From assembly GCF_000225505.1 (NCBI RefSeq), contig NZ_BACI01000099.1, forward strand, positions 62,001 through 126,000: 64,000 nt of DNA. Direction: 5' to 3'. Of the stretch, positions 20,050 through 28,992 are shown piece after piece. The position numbers and the translations under genes were made by a program. The notes beneath the pieces were generated by a model, which had not been told where the DNA came from, did not search any database, and worked only from the letters and a program-made list of their open reading frames with translations. This stretch comes from Gordonia alkanivorans NBRC 16433. GTDB lineage: Bacteria > Actinomycetota > Actinomycetes > Mycobacteriales > Mycobacteriaceae. Numbering within the stretch: position 1 is the stretch's first letter; each line of letters begins with the position of its first letter.

Positions 20050-20850
20050 CTAGTCCGATCCGCCGGAAGAGTCGCCGCCGGAGGTGGTGTCGTCCGCTGA
20101 GGAACCCTCGGCCGGGGAGTTGGTCGTGGGTGCGGCAGCGGGCAGGAGTTCCTCGACCGCGGCCGAGGTCAGGCGCTTGAACGCCCGTCGCGGCCGGTTG
20201 CGGTCGAGAATCGCGACCTCGAGGTCGCCGGCGGTCAGCTCGCGCGGCGACGCCGGGGCTCCGTTGCCGGAGTCGGCCGGGGTGGCGAGCGCCTTGACCG
20301 CGACCCCGATCGCCTCGGCGAGCGCCATGTCGGGGGCATAGCTCTCCTTGAGAGCCGCCGCGATCGGTTCGGTCGCGCCGCCCATCACCAGGAACCGGGT
20401 CTCGTCGGTGATCGACCCGTCGTAGGAGATGCGGTACAGCTGAGACGGTTTCGGCTTGCCCGCCCGGGCGACCTCGGCCACGCACAGCTCGACCTCGAAC
20501 GGCTTGGCCTGCTCGGTGAAGACGCTGCCCAGGGCATTGGCGTAGGTGTTGGCCAGGGACAGACCGGACACGTCGGCGCGGTCGTAGCTGTAGCCCCGCA
20601 TGTCGGCGAGCTGGATTCCTGCCTTGCGCAGGCTCTCGAACTCGTTGTACTTGCCCACCGCGGCGAAGCCGATGCGGTCGTAGATCTCGCTCGTCTTCCG
20701 CAGGGTGTTCGACGGGTTCTCCGCGACGAACAGCACCCCGTCGGCATAGGTCAGGATCACCACGGACCGCCCGCGTGCGATGCCCTTGCGCGCGAGCTCC
20801 GAGCGATCGCGCATGATCTGCTCGGCACTGGCGTAATACGGGAAGGTCAT
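20050..20850 (-). CDS. prcA: Proteasome alpha subunit PrcA
   Basis: Forms the outer rings of the 20S core and gates substrate entry. The 266-residue protein has the usual alpha-subunit start [20 protein letters not shown] and conserved [18 protein letters not shown]. The C-terminal 35 residues are a Ser/Asp/Gly-rich disordered tail ([14 protein letters not shown]). The ATG overlaps the prcB stop by 4 nt, coupling the two subunits for balanced synthesis. Confidence 0.95.
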   Translation of the reverse strand: MTFPYYASAEQIMRDRSELARKGIARGRSVVILTYADGVLFVAENPSNTLRKTSEIYDRIGFAAVGKYNEFESLRKAGIQLADMRGYSYDRADVSGLSLANTYANALGSVFTEQAKPFEVELCVAEVARAGKPKPSQLYRISYDGSITDETRFLVMGGATEPIAAALKESYAPDMALAEAIGVAVKALATPADSGNGAPASPRELTAGDLEVAILDRNRPRRAFKRLTSAAVEELLPAAAPTTNSPAEGSSADDTTSGGDSSGGSD

Positions 20851-21728
20851 CGGGCACCTCCCTCGTGCTCGGCGGCACGGCGTTCGACGACGGCCCGCGC
20901 CGCACTCTCGATCTCGGCCGCGTCCACCTCCCGTGCACCTTGTGCGTCGACGACCGCGGCCATCGGGAAGATCTTGCGGACCAGGTCCGGTCCGCCGGTC
21001 GCCGAATCGTCGTCGGCGGCGTCGTAGAGCGACTCGACCGCGATGGCGATCGCCTCGTCGGCGGTCAGGTCCGAGCGGTAGAGCTTCTTCAGCGACGACT
21101 TCGCGAACACCGATCCGGAACCGATGGCCGTGTAGCCGCCGAACTCCTCGTGACGGTCACCCGCCACGTCGAAGCTGAAGATCCGGCCGCGTTCGGTCGG
21201 GTCGTCGTGGTCGATGTCGTAGCCCACGAGAAGAGGGATCGCGGCGAGACCCTGCAGGGCCGCGCCGAGGTTGCCGCGCACCATGCTCGCGAGCCGGCTG
21301 ACCTTGCCGTCGAGCGTGAGCGGGACACCCTCGATCTTCTCGTAGTGCTCGAGTTCGACGGCGAAGAGCCGGACCATCTCGATCGCGATACCCGCGGTGC
21401 CGGCGATGCCGGCCGCCGAGTACTCGTCGGTGATGTAGACCTTCTTGACGTCGCGCGTGGCGATCAGGTTGCCCATCGTGGCCCGCCGGTCACCGGCGAG
21501 CACGACCCCACCCGGATACGACACGGCGACTATCGTCGTGCCGTGCGGGATGTCTCCGGCGCCGTCTGCGCCCCCGGCGAACGAACCCACGCGATCAACC
21601 TGAGCCTGCGGAAGCTGCTCCGGCGCGTGCAACCGCAGGAACTCGGTGAACGACGAGATGTCCGCGCCGAGAGCAGAACCCGTACGAAATTGTGAAAAAG
21701 GGGGCAGTGATCCGAACCTGTCGCTCAC
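20847..21728 (-). CDS. prcB: Proteasome beta subunit PrcB
   Basis: Catalytic inner-ring subunit. The 293-residue precursor carries a 63-residue propeptide that should be removed autocatalytically between Gly63 and Thr64 ([11 protein letters not shown]), exposing the N-terminal Thr nucleophile; the Asp and Lys helpers lie in [13 protein letters not shown]. The GTG start overlaps the pup stop by 4 nt (GTGA), so pup, prcB and prcA are translated as a chain. Confidence 0.95.
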   Translation of the reverse strand: MSDRFGSLPPFSQFRTGSALGADISSFTEFLRLHAPEQLPQAQVDRVGSFAGGADGAGDIPHGTTIVAVSYPGGVVLAGDRRATMGNLIATRDVKKVYITDEYSAAGIAGTAGIAIEMVRLFAVELEHYEKIEGVPLTLDGKVSRLASMVRGNLGAALQGLAAIPLLVGYDIDHDDPTERGRIFSFDVAGDRHEEFGGYTAIGSGSVFAKSSLKKLYRSDLTADEAIAIAVESLYDAADDDSATGGPDLVRKIFPMAAVVDAQGAREVDAAEIESAARAVVERRAAEHEGGAR

Positions 21729-21916
21729 TGGCCGCCCTTCTGCACGTAAGCACGCACGAAGTCCTCGGCGTTCTCCTCGAGCACGTCATCGATCTCGTCG
21801 AGCAGGTCGTCGGTGTCCTCGGCCAGCTTCTCGCGACGTTCCTGTCCGGCACCGGAATCGGGGCCGACGCCCTCATCGTCGCCGCCGCCACCACGCTTGG
21901 TCTGTTCCTGCGCCAT
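21725..21916 (-). CDS. pup: Prokaryotic ubiquitin-like protein Pup
   Basis: A 63-residue, largely disordered modifier. The N-terminal half is Gly/Asp-rich, a coiled-coil segment (about 22-50, [20 protein letters not shown]) is the Mpa-binding part, and the protein ends YVQKGGQ. The terminal Gln must be deamidated by Dop before PafA can use it. AAGGAGG 6 nt before the ATG is a near-perfect ribosome site, in contrast with the leaderless neighbours. A structured leader of about 130 nt precedes it. Confidence 0.96.
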   Translation of the reverse strand: MAQEQTKRGGGGDDEGVGPDSGAGQERREKLAEDTDDLLDEIDDVLEENAEDFVRAYVQKGGQ

Positions 21917-21930
21917 CTGCTGCCTCCTTG

Positions 21931-22049
21931 AAACCGATCGCCCCTTGGCGGGCTACCCGCGACCGACCACCATCGGGTCTTGCGACCCCTGGGATCTCAC
22001 CGGCTTCCGCCGGGCGCTGATCCCTGGTGAATCGGCCTCGGAATCGTGT
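21931..22049 (-). ncRNA. Structured 5' leader of pup (candidate cis-regulatory RNA)
   Basis: The dop-pup gap contains at least three hairpins on the minus strand. The first is a closing stem GATCCC/GGGATC (22019-22024 with 21991-21996) around CCGGC-GGAA-GCCGG (22000-22013). The second is GGGTC-GCAA-GACCC (21975-21988). The third is GCGGG-TAG-CCCGC (21948-21960). Two loops are GNRA tetraloops, which is characteristic of folded RNA. A further 5-bp pairing (21934-21938 with 21972-21976) would compete with the second hairpin. The RNA ends just before the AAGGAGG ribosome site. I do not recognise it as a named riboswitch family. Confidence 0.5.
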
Positions 22050-22055
22050 GGTCCC

Positions 22056-22061
22056 ACACTA
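22056..22061 (-). promoter_or_regulatory. Candidate -10 element for the pup leader
   Basis: TAGTGT on the minus strand would start a transcript near 22049, leaving a leader of about 130 nt before pup. No convincing -35 is seen. Confidence 0.3.
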
Positions 22062-22110
22062 CCTGTGGCGGCGACAACTGGGGCGGAACAAAGCACATGC
22101 CCCGCGCGTG

Positions 22111-23610
22111 TCAGGTCGTCAGCTGGTCGACCAGTTCGGCGGCGGAGTTGACCGAATCGAGAAGCTTGCCCACGTGGGCCTGCGTCCCGCGCAGCGGCTC
22201 GAGCGTCGGGATGCGGACGAGGGAGTCCCCGCCGAGGTCGAAGATGACCGAATCCCAGCTGGCCGCGGCGACATCTGCCCCGAAACGACGGAGACATTCG
22301 CCGCGGAAATAGGCGCGGGTGTTGCGCGGCGGCTCGTGGATCGCGGCGAGCACGTCGTTCTCGTCGACCAGACGCTTCATCGAGCCGCGCGCGACGAGGC
22401 GGTTGTAGAGACCCTTGTCGAGGCGGACGTCGGAGTACTGCAGGTCGATGAGCTGCAGGCGCGGGGCCGACCAGGACAGGCCCTCACGCTGGCGGAAGCC
22501 CTCCAGGATGCGCAGCTTGGCCGGCCAGTCGAGGATGTCGGAGCATTCCATCGGATCGCGCTCGAGGCGGTCGAGCACATCCGCCCACGTCTCGAGGACG
22601 TGCTTGGCCCGCTCGTCGTCGGAGTGCTCCTGCTCGTGGAACTTCATGCAGCGTTCGAGGTACTCGCGCTGCAGGGCCAGGCCGGTGAGCTCGCGGCCGT
22701 CGGTGAGTGCGACGGTCGCGGTCAGGGTCGGATCGTGACTGATGGTGTGCACGGCCTGGACCGGGCGGGCGAGCTCGATGTCGGAGAAGTCGACGCCCGC
22801 CTCGATGAGGTCGAGGACCAGCGCGGTGGTCCCGACCTTGAGGTAGGTCGCGGTCTCGGCCAGGTTGGCGTCGCCGATGATGACGTGCAGCCGGCGGTAG
22901 CGCTCCGGGTCGGCGTGGGGCTCGTCGCGGGTGTTGATGATGCCGCGCTTGAGGGTGGTCTCGAGACCGACCTCGACCTCGATGTAGTCCGAGCGCTGCG
23001 AGAGCTGGAAGCCCGCCTCGTCGCCCGACTGGCCGATGCCCACGCGACCCGAGCCGGTGATGACCTGACGCGAGGCGAAGAACGTGGTCAGACCCGCGAT
23101 GACCGCGGTGAACGGGGTCTCGCGGGCCATCAGGTAGTTCTCGTGGGTGCCGTACGAGGCGCCCTTGCCGTCGATGTTGTTCTTGTAGAGCTGCAGCTTG
23201 GGCGCACCCGGAACGCTCGCCACGTGGCGTGCGGCGGCCTCCATGACGCGTTCGCCCGCCTTGTCCCAGATGACCGCGTCCATCGGGTCGGTCACCTCGG
23301 GTGCGGAGTACTCCGGATGGGCGTGGTCGACGTACAGGCGGGCGCCGTTGGTGAGGATCATGTTGGCCGCGCCGATCTCGTCGGCGTCGATGATCGGAGC
23401 CGGTCCGGAACCGCGGCCGAGGTCGAATCCGCGGGCGTCGCGGAGCGGGGACTCGACCTCGTAATCCCAGCGCGTGCGCTTGGCGCGGGGCACGCCGGCG
23501 GCCGCCGCATAGGCGAGAACGGCCTGCGTGGAGGTCATGATCGGATTCGCGGTCGGGTCGCCGGGCGCGGAGATTCCGTACTCGACCTCGGTACCGATGA
23601 TTCGCTGCAT
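22111..23610 (-). CDS. dop: Deamidase/depupylase of Pup, Dop
   Basis: Deamidates PupGln to PupGlu and also removes Pup from substrates. The 499-residue PafA relative begins [14 protein letters not shown] and has the catalytic Asp95 in [14 protein letters not shown]. The region after residue 40 ([14 protein letters not shown]) corresponds to the Dop-specific loop. The ATG at 23610 is chosen for homology and for the TACCCT hexamer 6 nt upstream; an open frame extending to 24432 runs through glgP and is spurious. Confidence 0.95.
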   Translation of the reverse strand: MQRIIGTEVEYGISAPGDPTANPIMTSTQAVLAYAAAAGVPRAKRTRWDYEVESPLRDARGFDLGRGSGPAPIIDADEIGAANMILTNGARLYVDHAHPEYSAPEVTDPMDAVIWDKAGERVMEAAARHVASVPGAPKLQLYKNNIDGKGASYGTHENYLMARETPFTAVIAGLTTFFASRQVITGSGRVGIGQSGDEAGFQLSQRSDYIEVEVGLETTLKRGIINTRDEPHADPERYRRLHVIIGDANLAETATYLKVGTTALVLDLIEAGVDFSDIELARPVQAVHTISHDPTLTATVALTDGRELTGLALQREYLERCMKFHEQEHSDDERAKHVLETWADVLDRLERDPMECSDILDWPAKLRILEGFRQREGLSWSAPRLQLIDLQYSDVRLDKGLYNRLVARGSMKRLVDENDVLAAIHEPPRNTRAYFRGECLRRFGADVAAASWDSVIFDLGGDSLVRIPTLEPLRGTQAHVGKLLDSVNSAAELVDQLTT

Positions 23611-23616
23611 GCTTCG

Positions 23617-23622
23617 AGGGTA
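23617..23622 (-). promoter_or_regulatory. Leaderless-type -10 element of dop
   Basis: TACCCT on the minus strand, 6 nt before the dop ATG at 23610; divergent from the glgP promoter 57 bp away. Confidence 0.45.
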
Positions 23623-23678
23623 GAGGGTGATGCGGAGAGGCTCGCAGCGTCCCGCTCGCAGGGCGGGCCCGGCACCAG

Positions 23679-23684
23679 TACCGT
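23679..23684 (+). promoter_or_regulatory. Leaderless-type -10 element of glgP
   Basis: TACCGT lies 7 nt before the GTG at 23692. Confidence 0.4.
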
Positions 23685-23691
23685 CGTCGCC

Positions 23692-26250
23692 GTGAAAGCT
23701 TTCCGCCGGTTCACCGTTCGGGTGCCGCTGCCTCCCGAACTCGCCGCCCTCGGTCCCCTGTCGCACAACCTGCGCTGGGTGTGGAACCCGCCGACCCAGG
23801 AGTTGTTCGCCACGATCGACGCCGAGCGGTGGGAGGCGACGGGTGATCCGTTGCGGGTGCTCGCCGACGTCGACCCGGCCCGGCTGACCGAGCTGGCGGC
23901 CGACGGGGACTTCCGCGCGCGGGTCTCGGCGGCGCACGCGAGTCTCGAGGAGTACCTCGATGCGCCGCAGTGGTTCGGCGGGTACGCGCAGACCCATCCG
24001 GTCCCGCCCGGGATCGCGTACTTCTCCATGGAGTTCGGCGTCTCCGAGGTGCTGCCCATCTACTCCGGCGGGCTCGGCATCCTCGCCGGCGATCACCTGA
24101 AGGCCGCCTCGGACCTCGGGCTCCCGCTGATCGGCGTCGGACTGTTCTACCGGTCCGGCTACTTCCGCCAGGGCCTCGACCACGACGGCCGGCAGGTGGA
24201 GCGATATCCGGTCAACGACCCGCGGGATCTGCCGCTGACCCTCCTCACCGACGGGGACGCGCCCGTCGTCGTCGAGATCTCCATGCCCGACGGCCGGACC
24301 CTGTCTGCACAGGTGTGGGTTGCCAGCGTCGGCCGGATCCCGTTGCTGCTCCTCGACTCCAACATCGCAGCCAACACCGACGACCAGTTGCGCGGCGTCA
24401 CCGACCGGCTCTACGGCGGCGACCAGGAGCATCGCATCCTGCAGGAGATCCTCCTCGGCATCGGCGGGGTGCGCGCGCTACGCGCCTATGTGCGGGCGAC
24501 CGGCCGGGACGAGCCGACGGTGTTCCACATGAACGAGGGCCACGCCGGATTCCTGGGCACCGAACGCATCCGGGAGTACGTGGCCGCCGGGCTCGACTTC
24601 GACACCGCCGAGGCCGTGGTCCGGGCGTCGAACATCTTCACCACGCACACCCCGGTGCCGGCGGGGATCGACCGCTTCCCCACCGATCTGGTGAACCGGT
24701 ACCTCGACGCCGACGCCTCCGGGACCTCGCGACTGCTGCCCGGCCTGCCCGCGTCGACCATCGCCGAGCTCGGCGACGAGGCCGACCCGGGCGTGTTCAA
24801 CATGGCGCACATGGGCTTTCGGCTCGGCCAGCGCAGCAACGGCGTCTCGCAGCTGCACGGCGAGGTGAGCCGGGAGATGTTCGCCGACCTGTGGCCCGGC
24901 TTCGACGCCGCGGACGTGCCGATCGGCGCGGTGACCAACGGCGTGCACGGCCCAACCTGGGTGGCGAAGGTGTGGCGTGACTTCGCCTCGAGTGACGAGG
25001 ATTCCGCGCCCGAGGTCTACGCCGGGCTGCCCGCCGAGACGATCTGGTCGACCCACGAATCGCTGCGGGCCGAGCTCGTCGCCGAGGTCCGGCGCCGGGC
25101 GCATGCGAGCGGACGCGAGCGTGGCTTCACCGACGCCGAACTCGGTTGGACCGCCGACCTCTTCGACCCGGGCGTGCTGACGATCGGATTCGCCCGTCGC
25201 GCAGCAACGTACAAGCGGCTCACGCTCATGCTGCGCGACCCGGACCGCATGCGCCGCATCCTCACCGACCCGGACCGGCCGGTGCAGCTCGTCATCGCGG
25301 GCAAGGCGCATCCGGCGGACGACGGTGGCAAGGCGCTCATCCAGCAGGTGGTGCGTTTCGCCGAGGACCCGCAGTTGCGCGACCGCATCGTGTTCCTGCC
25401 CGACTACGACATCTCGATGGCCCGCCACATCTACCCCGGCTGCGACGTGTGGCTGAACAACCCGGTGCGGCCGATGGAGGCGTGCGGGACATCGGGGATG
25501 AAGTCGGCGCTCAACGGCGGCCTCAACCTGTCCATCCTGGACGGCTGGTGGGACGAGATGGCCGACGACGACAACGGTTGGGCCATCCCGTCGGCCGAGG
25601 GAGTCGAGGACGAGAACCGGCGCGACGACCTCGAGGCCGAAGCTCTCTACGCACTCCTCGAGGACACGGTGATCCCGCTGTTCTATCAGCGGGACGAGAA
25701 CGGGCTGCCGACGCGGTGGGTGGAGATGATGCGCCACACGCTCACCCGTCTGGGCCCCCAAGTCCTCGCCTCGCGCATGGTTCGCGACTACACCACCGAG
25801 CTGTACTGCCCCGCCGCGGCGGCCTACGTCGCCGCGTGCGCCGACGATCATGCCGGCGCCCGTGACCTCGCCGTCTATCGGCGGGAGATCGAGACCGGTT
25901 GGGGCTCGGTCGTCGTCGCGGGTGTGGACGAGGAGAGCGAGAACGACGGTCTCCGCGTGTCCGCCCACGTGGCGGTCGGCGAACTCGACCCCGACAGTCT
26001 CCGTGTCCAACTCGTGCTGGGCCGCGTGACCGACGACGGCGACATCGTCGACCCCGCGATCACCGACATGAGCCCGGCCGCCGAACGAGATGCGTCGGGT
26101 CGCGTGATCTTCTCGGTGCTGGCCACCCCGCCGGCGTCGGGCCACCTCGGCTACACGGTGCGCGTACTCCCCCGCCACGAACAGCTCTCGCACGACGCGG
26201 AACTCGGACTCGTCCGGTATCCGGTGGCGTCGGGCGATGCGGCGGGATAG
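23692..26250 (+). CDS. glgP: Alpha-glucan (glycogen) phosphorylase, GT35 family
   Basis: Releases glucose-1-phosphate from alpha-1,4-glucans. The 852-residue protein is of the shorter bacterial type, with an N-terminal DUF3417 region (about 1-110), then [20 protein letters not shown] and HMNEGHAG. The pyridoxal-phosphate site is in the region [20 protein letters not shown] (Lys in GTSGMK). The GTG at 23692 ([17 protein letters not shown]) is the start; the much longer open frame reaching 22027 lies antisense to dop. The gene stands alone between dop and an FHA-ABC gene, a place where M. tuberculosis has no such gene. Confidence 0.92.
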   Translation: MKAFRRFTVRVPLPPELAALGPLSHNLRWVWNPPTQELFATIDAERWEATGDPLRVLADVDPARLTELAADGDFRARVSAAHASLEEYLDAPQWFGGYAQTHPVPPGIAYFSMEFGVSEVLPIYSGGLGILAGDHLKAASDLGLPLIGVGLFYRSGYFRQGLDHDGRQVERYPVNDPRDLPLTLLTDGDAPVVVEISMPDGRTLSAQVWVASVGRIPLLLLDSNIAANTDDQLRGVTDRLYGGDQEHRILQEILLGIGGVRALRAYVRATGRDEPTVFHMNEGHAGFLGTERIREYVAAGLDFDTAEAVVRASNIFTTHTPVPAGIDRFPTDLVNRYLDADASGTSRLLPGLPASTIAELGDEADPGVFNMAHMGFRLGQRSNGVSQLHGEVSREMFADLWPGFDAADVPIGAVTNGVHGPTWVAKVWRDFASSDEDSAPEVYAGLPAETIWSTHESLRAELVAEVRRRAHASGRERGFTDAELGWTADLFDPGVLTIGFARRAATYKRLTLMLRDPDRMRRILTDPDRPVQLVIAGKAHPADDGGKALIQQVVRFAEDPQLRDRIVFLPDYDISMARHIYPGCDVWLNNPVRPMEACGTSGMKSALNGGLNLSILDGWWDEMADDDNGWAIPSAEGVEDENRRDDLEAEALYALLEDTVIPLFYQRDENGLPTRWVEMMRHTLTRLGPQVLASRMVRDYTTELYCPAAAAYVAACADDHAGARDLAVYRREIETGWGSVVVAGVDEESENDGLRVSAHVAVGELDPDSLRVQLVLGRVTDDGDIVDPAITDMSPAAERDASGRVIFSVLATPPASGHLGYTVRVLPRHEQLSHDAELGLVRYPVASGDAAG

Positions 26251-26294
26251 GCGAAGGCCGTACGAGCTCGGCCCGACTGCCGAACCTCAGCCCC

Positions 26295-26325
26295 GACCGC
26301 CAGACCTCGATCGACGTCTGCCGGT
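26295..26325. terminator. Imperfect inverted repeat between convergent glgP and FHA-ABC genes
   Basis: GACCGCCAGAC (26295-26305) pairs with GTCTGCCGGTC (26315-26325) with one mismatch, and a direct copy of GACGTCTACCGGTCG follows. No T-run is present, so it is a weak, possibly bidirectional terminator. Confidence 0.35.
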
Positions 26326-26358
26326 CGAGTTGACGTCTACCGGTCGGGTGCGGCTGGC

Positions 26359-28893
26359 TCAGCGCTTTTTCAGCCGCAACCGTGAGTAGGTGAACGCCAG
26401 CAGCAGGATGCTGATGAAGGCGAGTACCGAGTAGGCGATGGCGCTGTGGGCGATCGAGGTCTCCCACAACGTGATCCGCTGGGGTGCAGCGACGTTGATG
26501 TTGTACAGGTCGACACTGCCGGCGGCGGTGACGTAACCCCAGAACGAGGGGAAGATCCACGACAGTTGCTGCAGGCCGACACCGTCCAGCTTGAACAGGC
26601 CGCCGCAGAAGACGAGCTGCACCATCACCACGATGACCAGCGGCGGCATCACCTGTTCGTTGGATTTCACCGCCGACGAGATCGCGAGTCCGACAAGGGT
26701 GCTCACACAGGCGAGCACGGCGACGGCGAACAGCAGGGCCAGCGGCGGGGGCAGGATCGGGCCGCCGAAGTCGGGTAGCCCACGACCGGCGAAGGTGATG
26801 CCGACCATGATGATCGTCTGCAGGATCGCGGCGATGAAGAAGACCACGATCTTCGCGAACAGGTAAGCGCCGGGACGCAATCCGACGGCTCTCTCCCGCT
26901 CGAAGATGTCGCGCTCACCGACGAGGTCGCGCACCGTCAGAGCCGCACCCATGAACGCGGCACCCACGACGAGGACCACCAGGATCTGGATCGCCTCCGC
27001 GCCGTCTTTGGGTGGCGGCGCGTTCGGGATCACCTCGAGTCGGGCGAAACCACTCGACCCCGGGATGACCAGCGTCAGCAGTCCGAGGACCACCGGCAGC
27101 AACACCAGGAACACCAGATAGCCGATGTCGGCGAAGACGAGCCGTACCTGGCGTCGGGCGATGGTCGACGCCTGTCTGGTGAAGCTGGTGTGCGGCACCG
27201 GTATCGGCGGGCCCGGAGGACGTTGCGGCGGCGGTGGATTCGGAGCACGCCGATGCCGTTCGAGGTAGCGCGTGTACGCGGCGTCGGGCTGGTCGGCGAC
27301 ATAGGCGAAGATCTCCGCCCAGTCGGAGGTCCCCATCTCCTGTTCGACCTGCGCCGGCGCACCGCAGAACGAGGTCTTGCCGCCCGGGGCGAGCAGCAGC
27401 ACCTGGTCGCACATCGACAGGTACGTCAGCGAGTGGGTGACCACGAGGACGACGCGGCCGGCGTCGGCGAGGCGCCGCAGGGTCGCCATCACCTGGCGGT
27501 CGAGGGCCGGGTCGAGACCCGACGTCGGCTCGTCGAGGATCAGCAGCGATGGACCGGTGAGCAGCTCCATCGCGACCGATGCACGCTTCTGCTGTCCGCC
27601 GGAGAGCTTCTCGACGCGGGTGTCGACGTGCTCGGTCAGTTGGAGTTCGCCGAGGACGCCGTCGATGACCCGGTCGCGGTCTTCTTTCGACAGGTCGGGC
27701 GGCAGTCGCAGCTCTGCCGCGTAGCGCAGGGCCTGCCGGAGCGTGAGCTTGTGGTGGAGCACATCCTTCTGCGGGACCATCCCGATTCGGGTGCGGAGGG
27801 CGTCGTATTCGGCGTGGACGTTGCGACTCTCGAAGGTGACCAGGCCGCTCGTCGGCGAGTTCAGGCCCGCGGCGATCTTCGACACGGTCGACTTGCCGGC
27901 GCCGGACGGGCCGATCACCGCGGTGAGCGTGCCGGGACTCGCGCTGAAGTCGACGTCGGCGAGAAGCCGCTTACCACCGTCGACGATGAGGCTGACCCCG
28001 TGCACGTGGAGACCGTCGGCGACCGCCGCGCTCTCCTGGCCGCGCATGAGCGTGCCGCCGGACACCACGAAGTCGCTGTTGCCGATCGTGACCACGTCAC
28101 CGTCGGACAGCGGCGCGTTGTTGACCCGGCGGCCGTTGACGAAGGTGCCGTTGACGCTGCCGAGGTCGTCGATGACCAGGACGCCGCCGCGGCTCGACAC
28201 CTGCGCGTGGTGGCGGGAGGCGAGGACGTCGCTGACGACGATGTCGTTGTCCGGTGTGCGGCCGATGCGCTGCACACCGCGCAGCGAGATCGACTCGCGC
28301 TCGGGCGGAGTCGGTGCTCCCGGAAGCCGGTAGACCGCCGAGACGTTCTGTTTCAGCGCCTGCAGATGCGGGGCGTCGCGCAGCTCGGCGGGCATCGGTT
28401 CCGGCGCACCGGCGCGCGAGGGTCCGCCCGAGGATCGTGACGGGATGCGGCCCGACTGCGGCATGTTCGGTCCCGGGTGGCCGGGGGCGGCGAAACCCGC
28501 TGACCGTGGCCCCGGCGGGAACGGACCCGGACGGGCGGGTGCGGACGGCATCTGACCGCTCGGCGGTGGCGGGTAGGCGGTCGGATCGATCACCAGGTCG
28601 ACTATCGGACCGGTGCTCACGTCGCCGAGCCGGACCTGCGTCGGGCCGGCGACCATGAGCTCGGCCAGGCGTCGTCCGCCGGCGAAAAAGCCGTTGGTGC
28701 TACCGATGTCGACGAGATACCACGCAGCCCCGCGCCACTCGATGGCGAGATGCCGACGCGACACCATCGGATGATTGATCACGATGTCGTTGTCGGGTTC
28801 CCTGCCCAGGGTGATGCGCGGGGATTCGCCCAGCGGATGAGGCGCCCCACCGTCGACGATCACCCGACCGCGAGCCATCGATGTACTGTTCAT
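26359..28893 (-). CDS. FHA-domain ABC transporter, ATPase and permease fused (Rv1747-like)
   Basis: An 844-residue half-transporter of the ABCG-like type. Two FHA phosphothreonine-binding domains lie near 25-100 and 205-290, separated by a Pro-rich linker. The ATPase follows with Walker A GPSGAGKST (about 326), signature LSGGQQKRA (about 429), Walker B LLILDEPTSGLDP and VVTHS. About six membrane helices occupy 580-840. In M. tuberculosis the homologue is phosphorylated by a Ser/Thr kinase and binds it through the FHA domain; similar control is likely. ATG 28893 is chosen because the TTG at 28902 overlaps a TAAAGT -10 hexamer. Confidence 0.9.
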   Translation of the reverse strand: MNSTSMARGRVIVDGGAPHPLGESPRITLGREPDNDIVINHPMVSRRHLAIEWRGAAWYLVDIGSTNGFFAGGRRLAELMVAGPTQVRLGDVSTGPIVDLVIDPTAYPPPPSGQMPSAPARPGPFPPGPRSAGFAAPGHPGPNMPQSGRIPSRSSGGPSRAGAPEPMPAELRDAPHLQALKQNVSAVYRLPGAPTPPERESISLRGVQRIGRTPDNDIVVSDVLASRHHAQVSSRGGVLVIDDLGSVNGTFVNGRRVNNAPLSDGDVVTIGNSDFVVSGGTLMRGQESAAVADGLHVHGVSLIVDGGKRLLADVDFSASPGTLTAVIGPSGAGKSTVSKIAAGLNSPTSGLVTFESRNVHAEYDALRTRIGMVPQKDVLHHKLTLRQALRYAAELRLPPDLSKEDRDRVIDGVLGELQLTEHVDTRVEKLSGGQQKRASVAMELLTGPSLLILDEPTSGLDPALDRQVMATLRRLADAGRVVLVVTHSLTYLSMCDQVLLLAPGGKTSFCGAPAQVEQEMGTSDWAEIFAYVADQPDAAYTRYLERHRRAPNPPPPQRPPGPPIPVPHTSFTRQASTIARRQVRLVFADIGYLVFLVLLPVVLGLLTLVIPGSSGFARLEVIPNAPPPKDGAEAIQILVVLVVGAAFMGAALTVRDLVGERDIFERERAVGLRPGAYLFAKIVVFFIAAILQTIIMVGITFAGRGLPDFGGPILPPPLALLFAVAVLACVSTLVGLAISSAVKSNEQVMPPLVIVVMVQLVFCGGLFKLDGVGLQQLSWIFPSFWGYVTAAGSVDLYNINVAAPQRITLWETSIAHSAIAYSVLAFISILLLAFTYSRLRLKKR

Positions 28894-28901
28894 CGCCGCC
28901 A

Positions 28902-28907
28902 ACTTTA
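28902..28907 (-). promoter_or_regulatory. Leaderless-type -10 element of the FHA-ABC gene
   Basis: TAAAGT on the minus strand, 8 nt before the ATG at 28893. Confidence 0.4.
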
Positions 28908-28940
28908 GTGCTTGACGACGGTTTTCATGCCGTTCTGTAC

Positions 28941-28978
28941 AGCAGACGACCGACCCCCTGGGGAGTCGGTCGTCTGCT
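28941..28978 (-). terminator. Terminator hairpin after mpa
   Basis: A perfect 14-bp inverted repeat, AGCAGACGACCGAC with GTCGGTCGTCTGCT, loop of 10 nt, lies 15 nt past the mpa stop. It should separate mpa from the FHA-ABC gene, whose promoter is just downstream. The T-run is weak, as usual at this GC content. Confidence 0.7.
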
Positions 28979-28992
28979 GGATGAGGCGCGTG

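Noticed and set aside
21725-21916. Pup ending in Gln as a defect
   Set aside because: A terminal GGQ is the normal precursor form, and dop is present to deamidate it.
22027-23691. N-terminal extension of GlgP
   Set aside because: The segment is antisense to dop; GlgP homology begins at the GTG at 23692.
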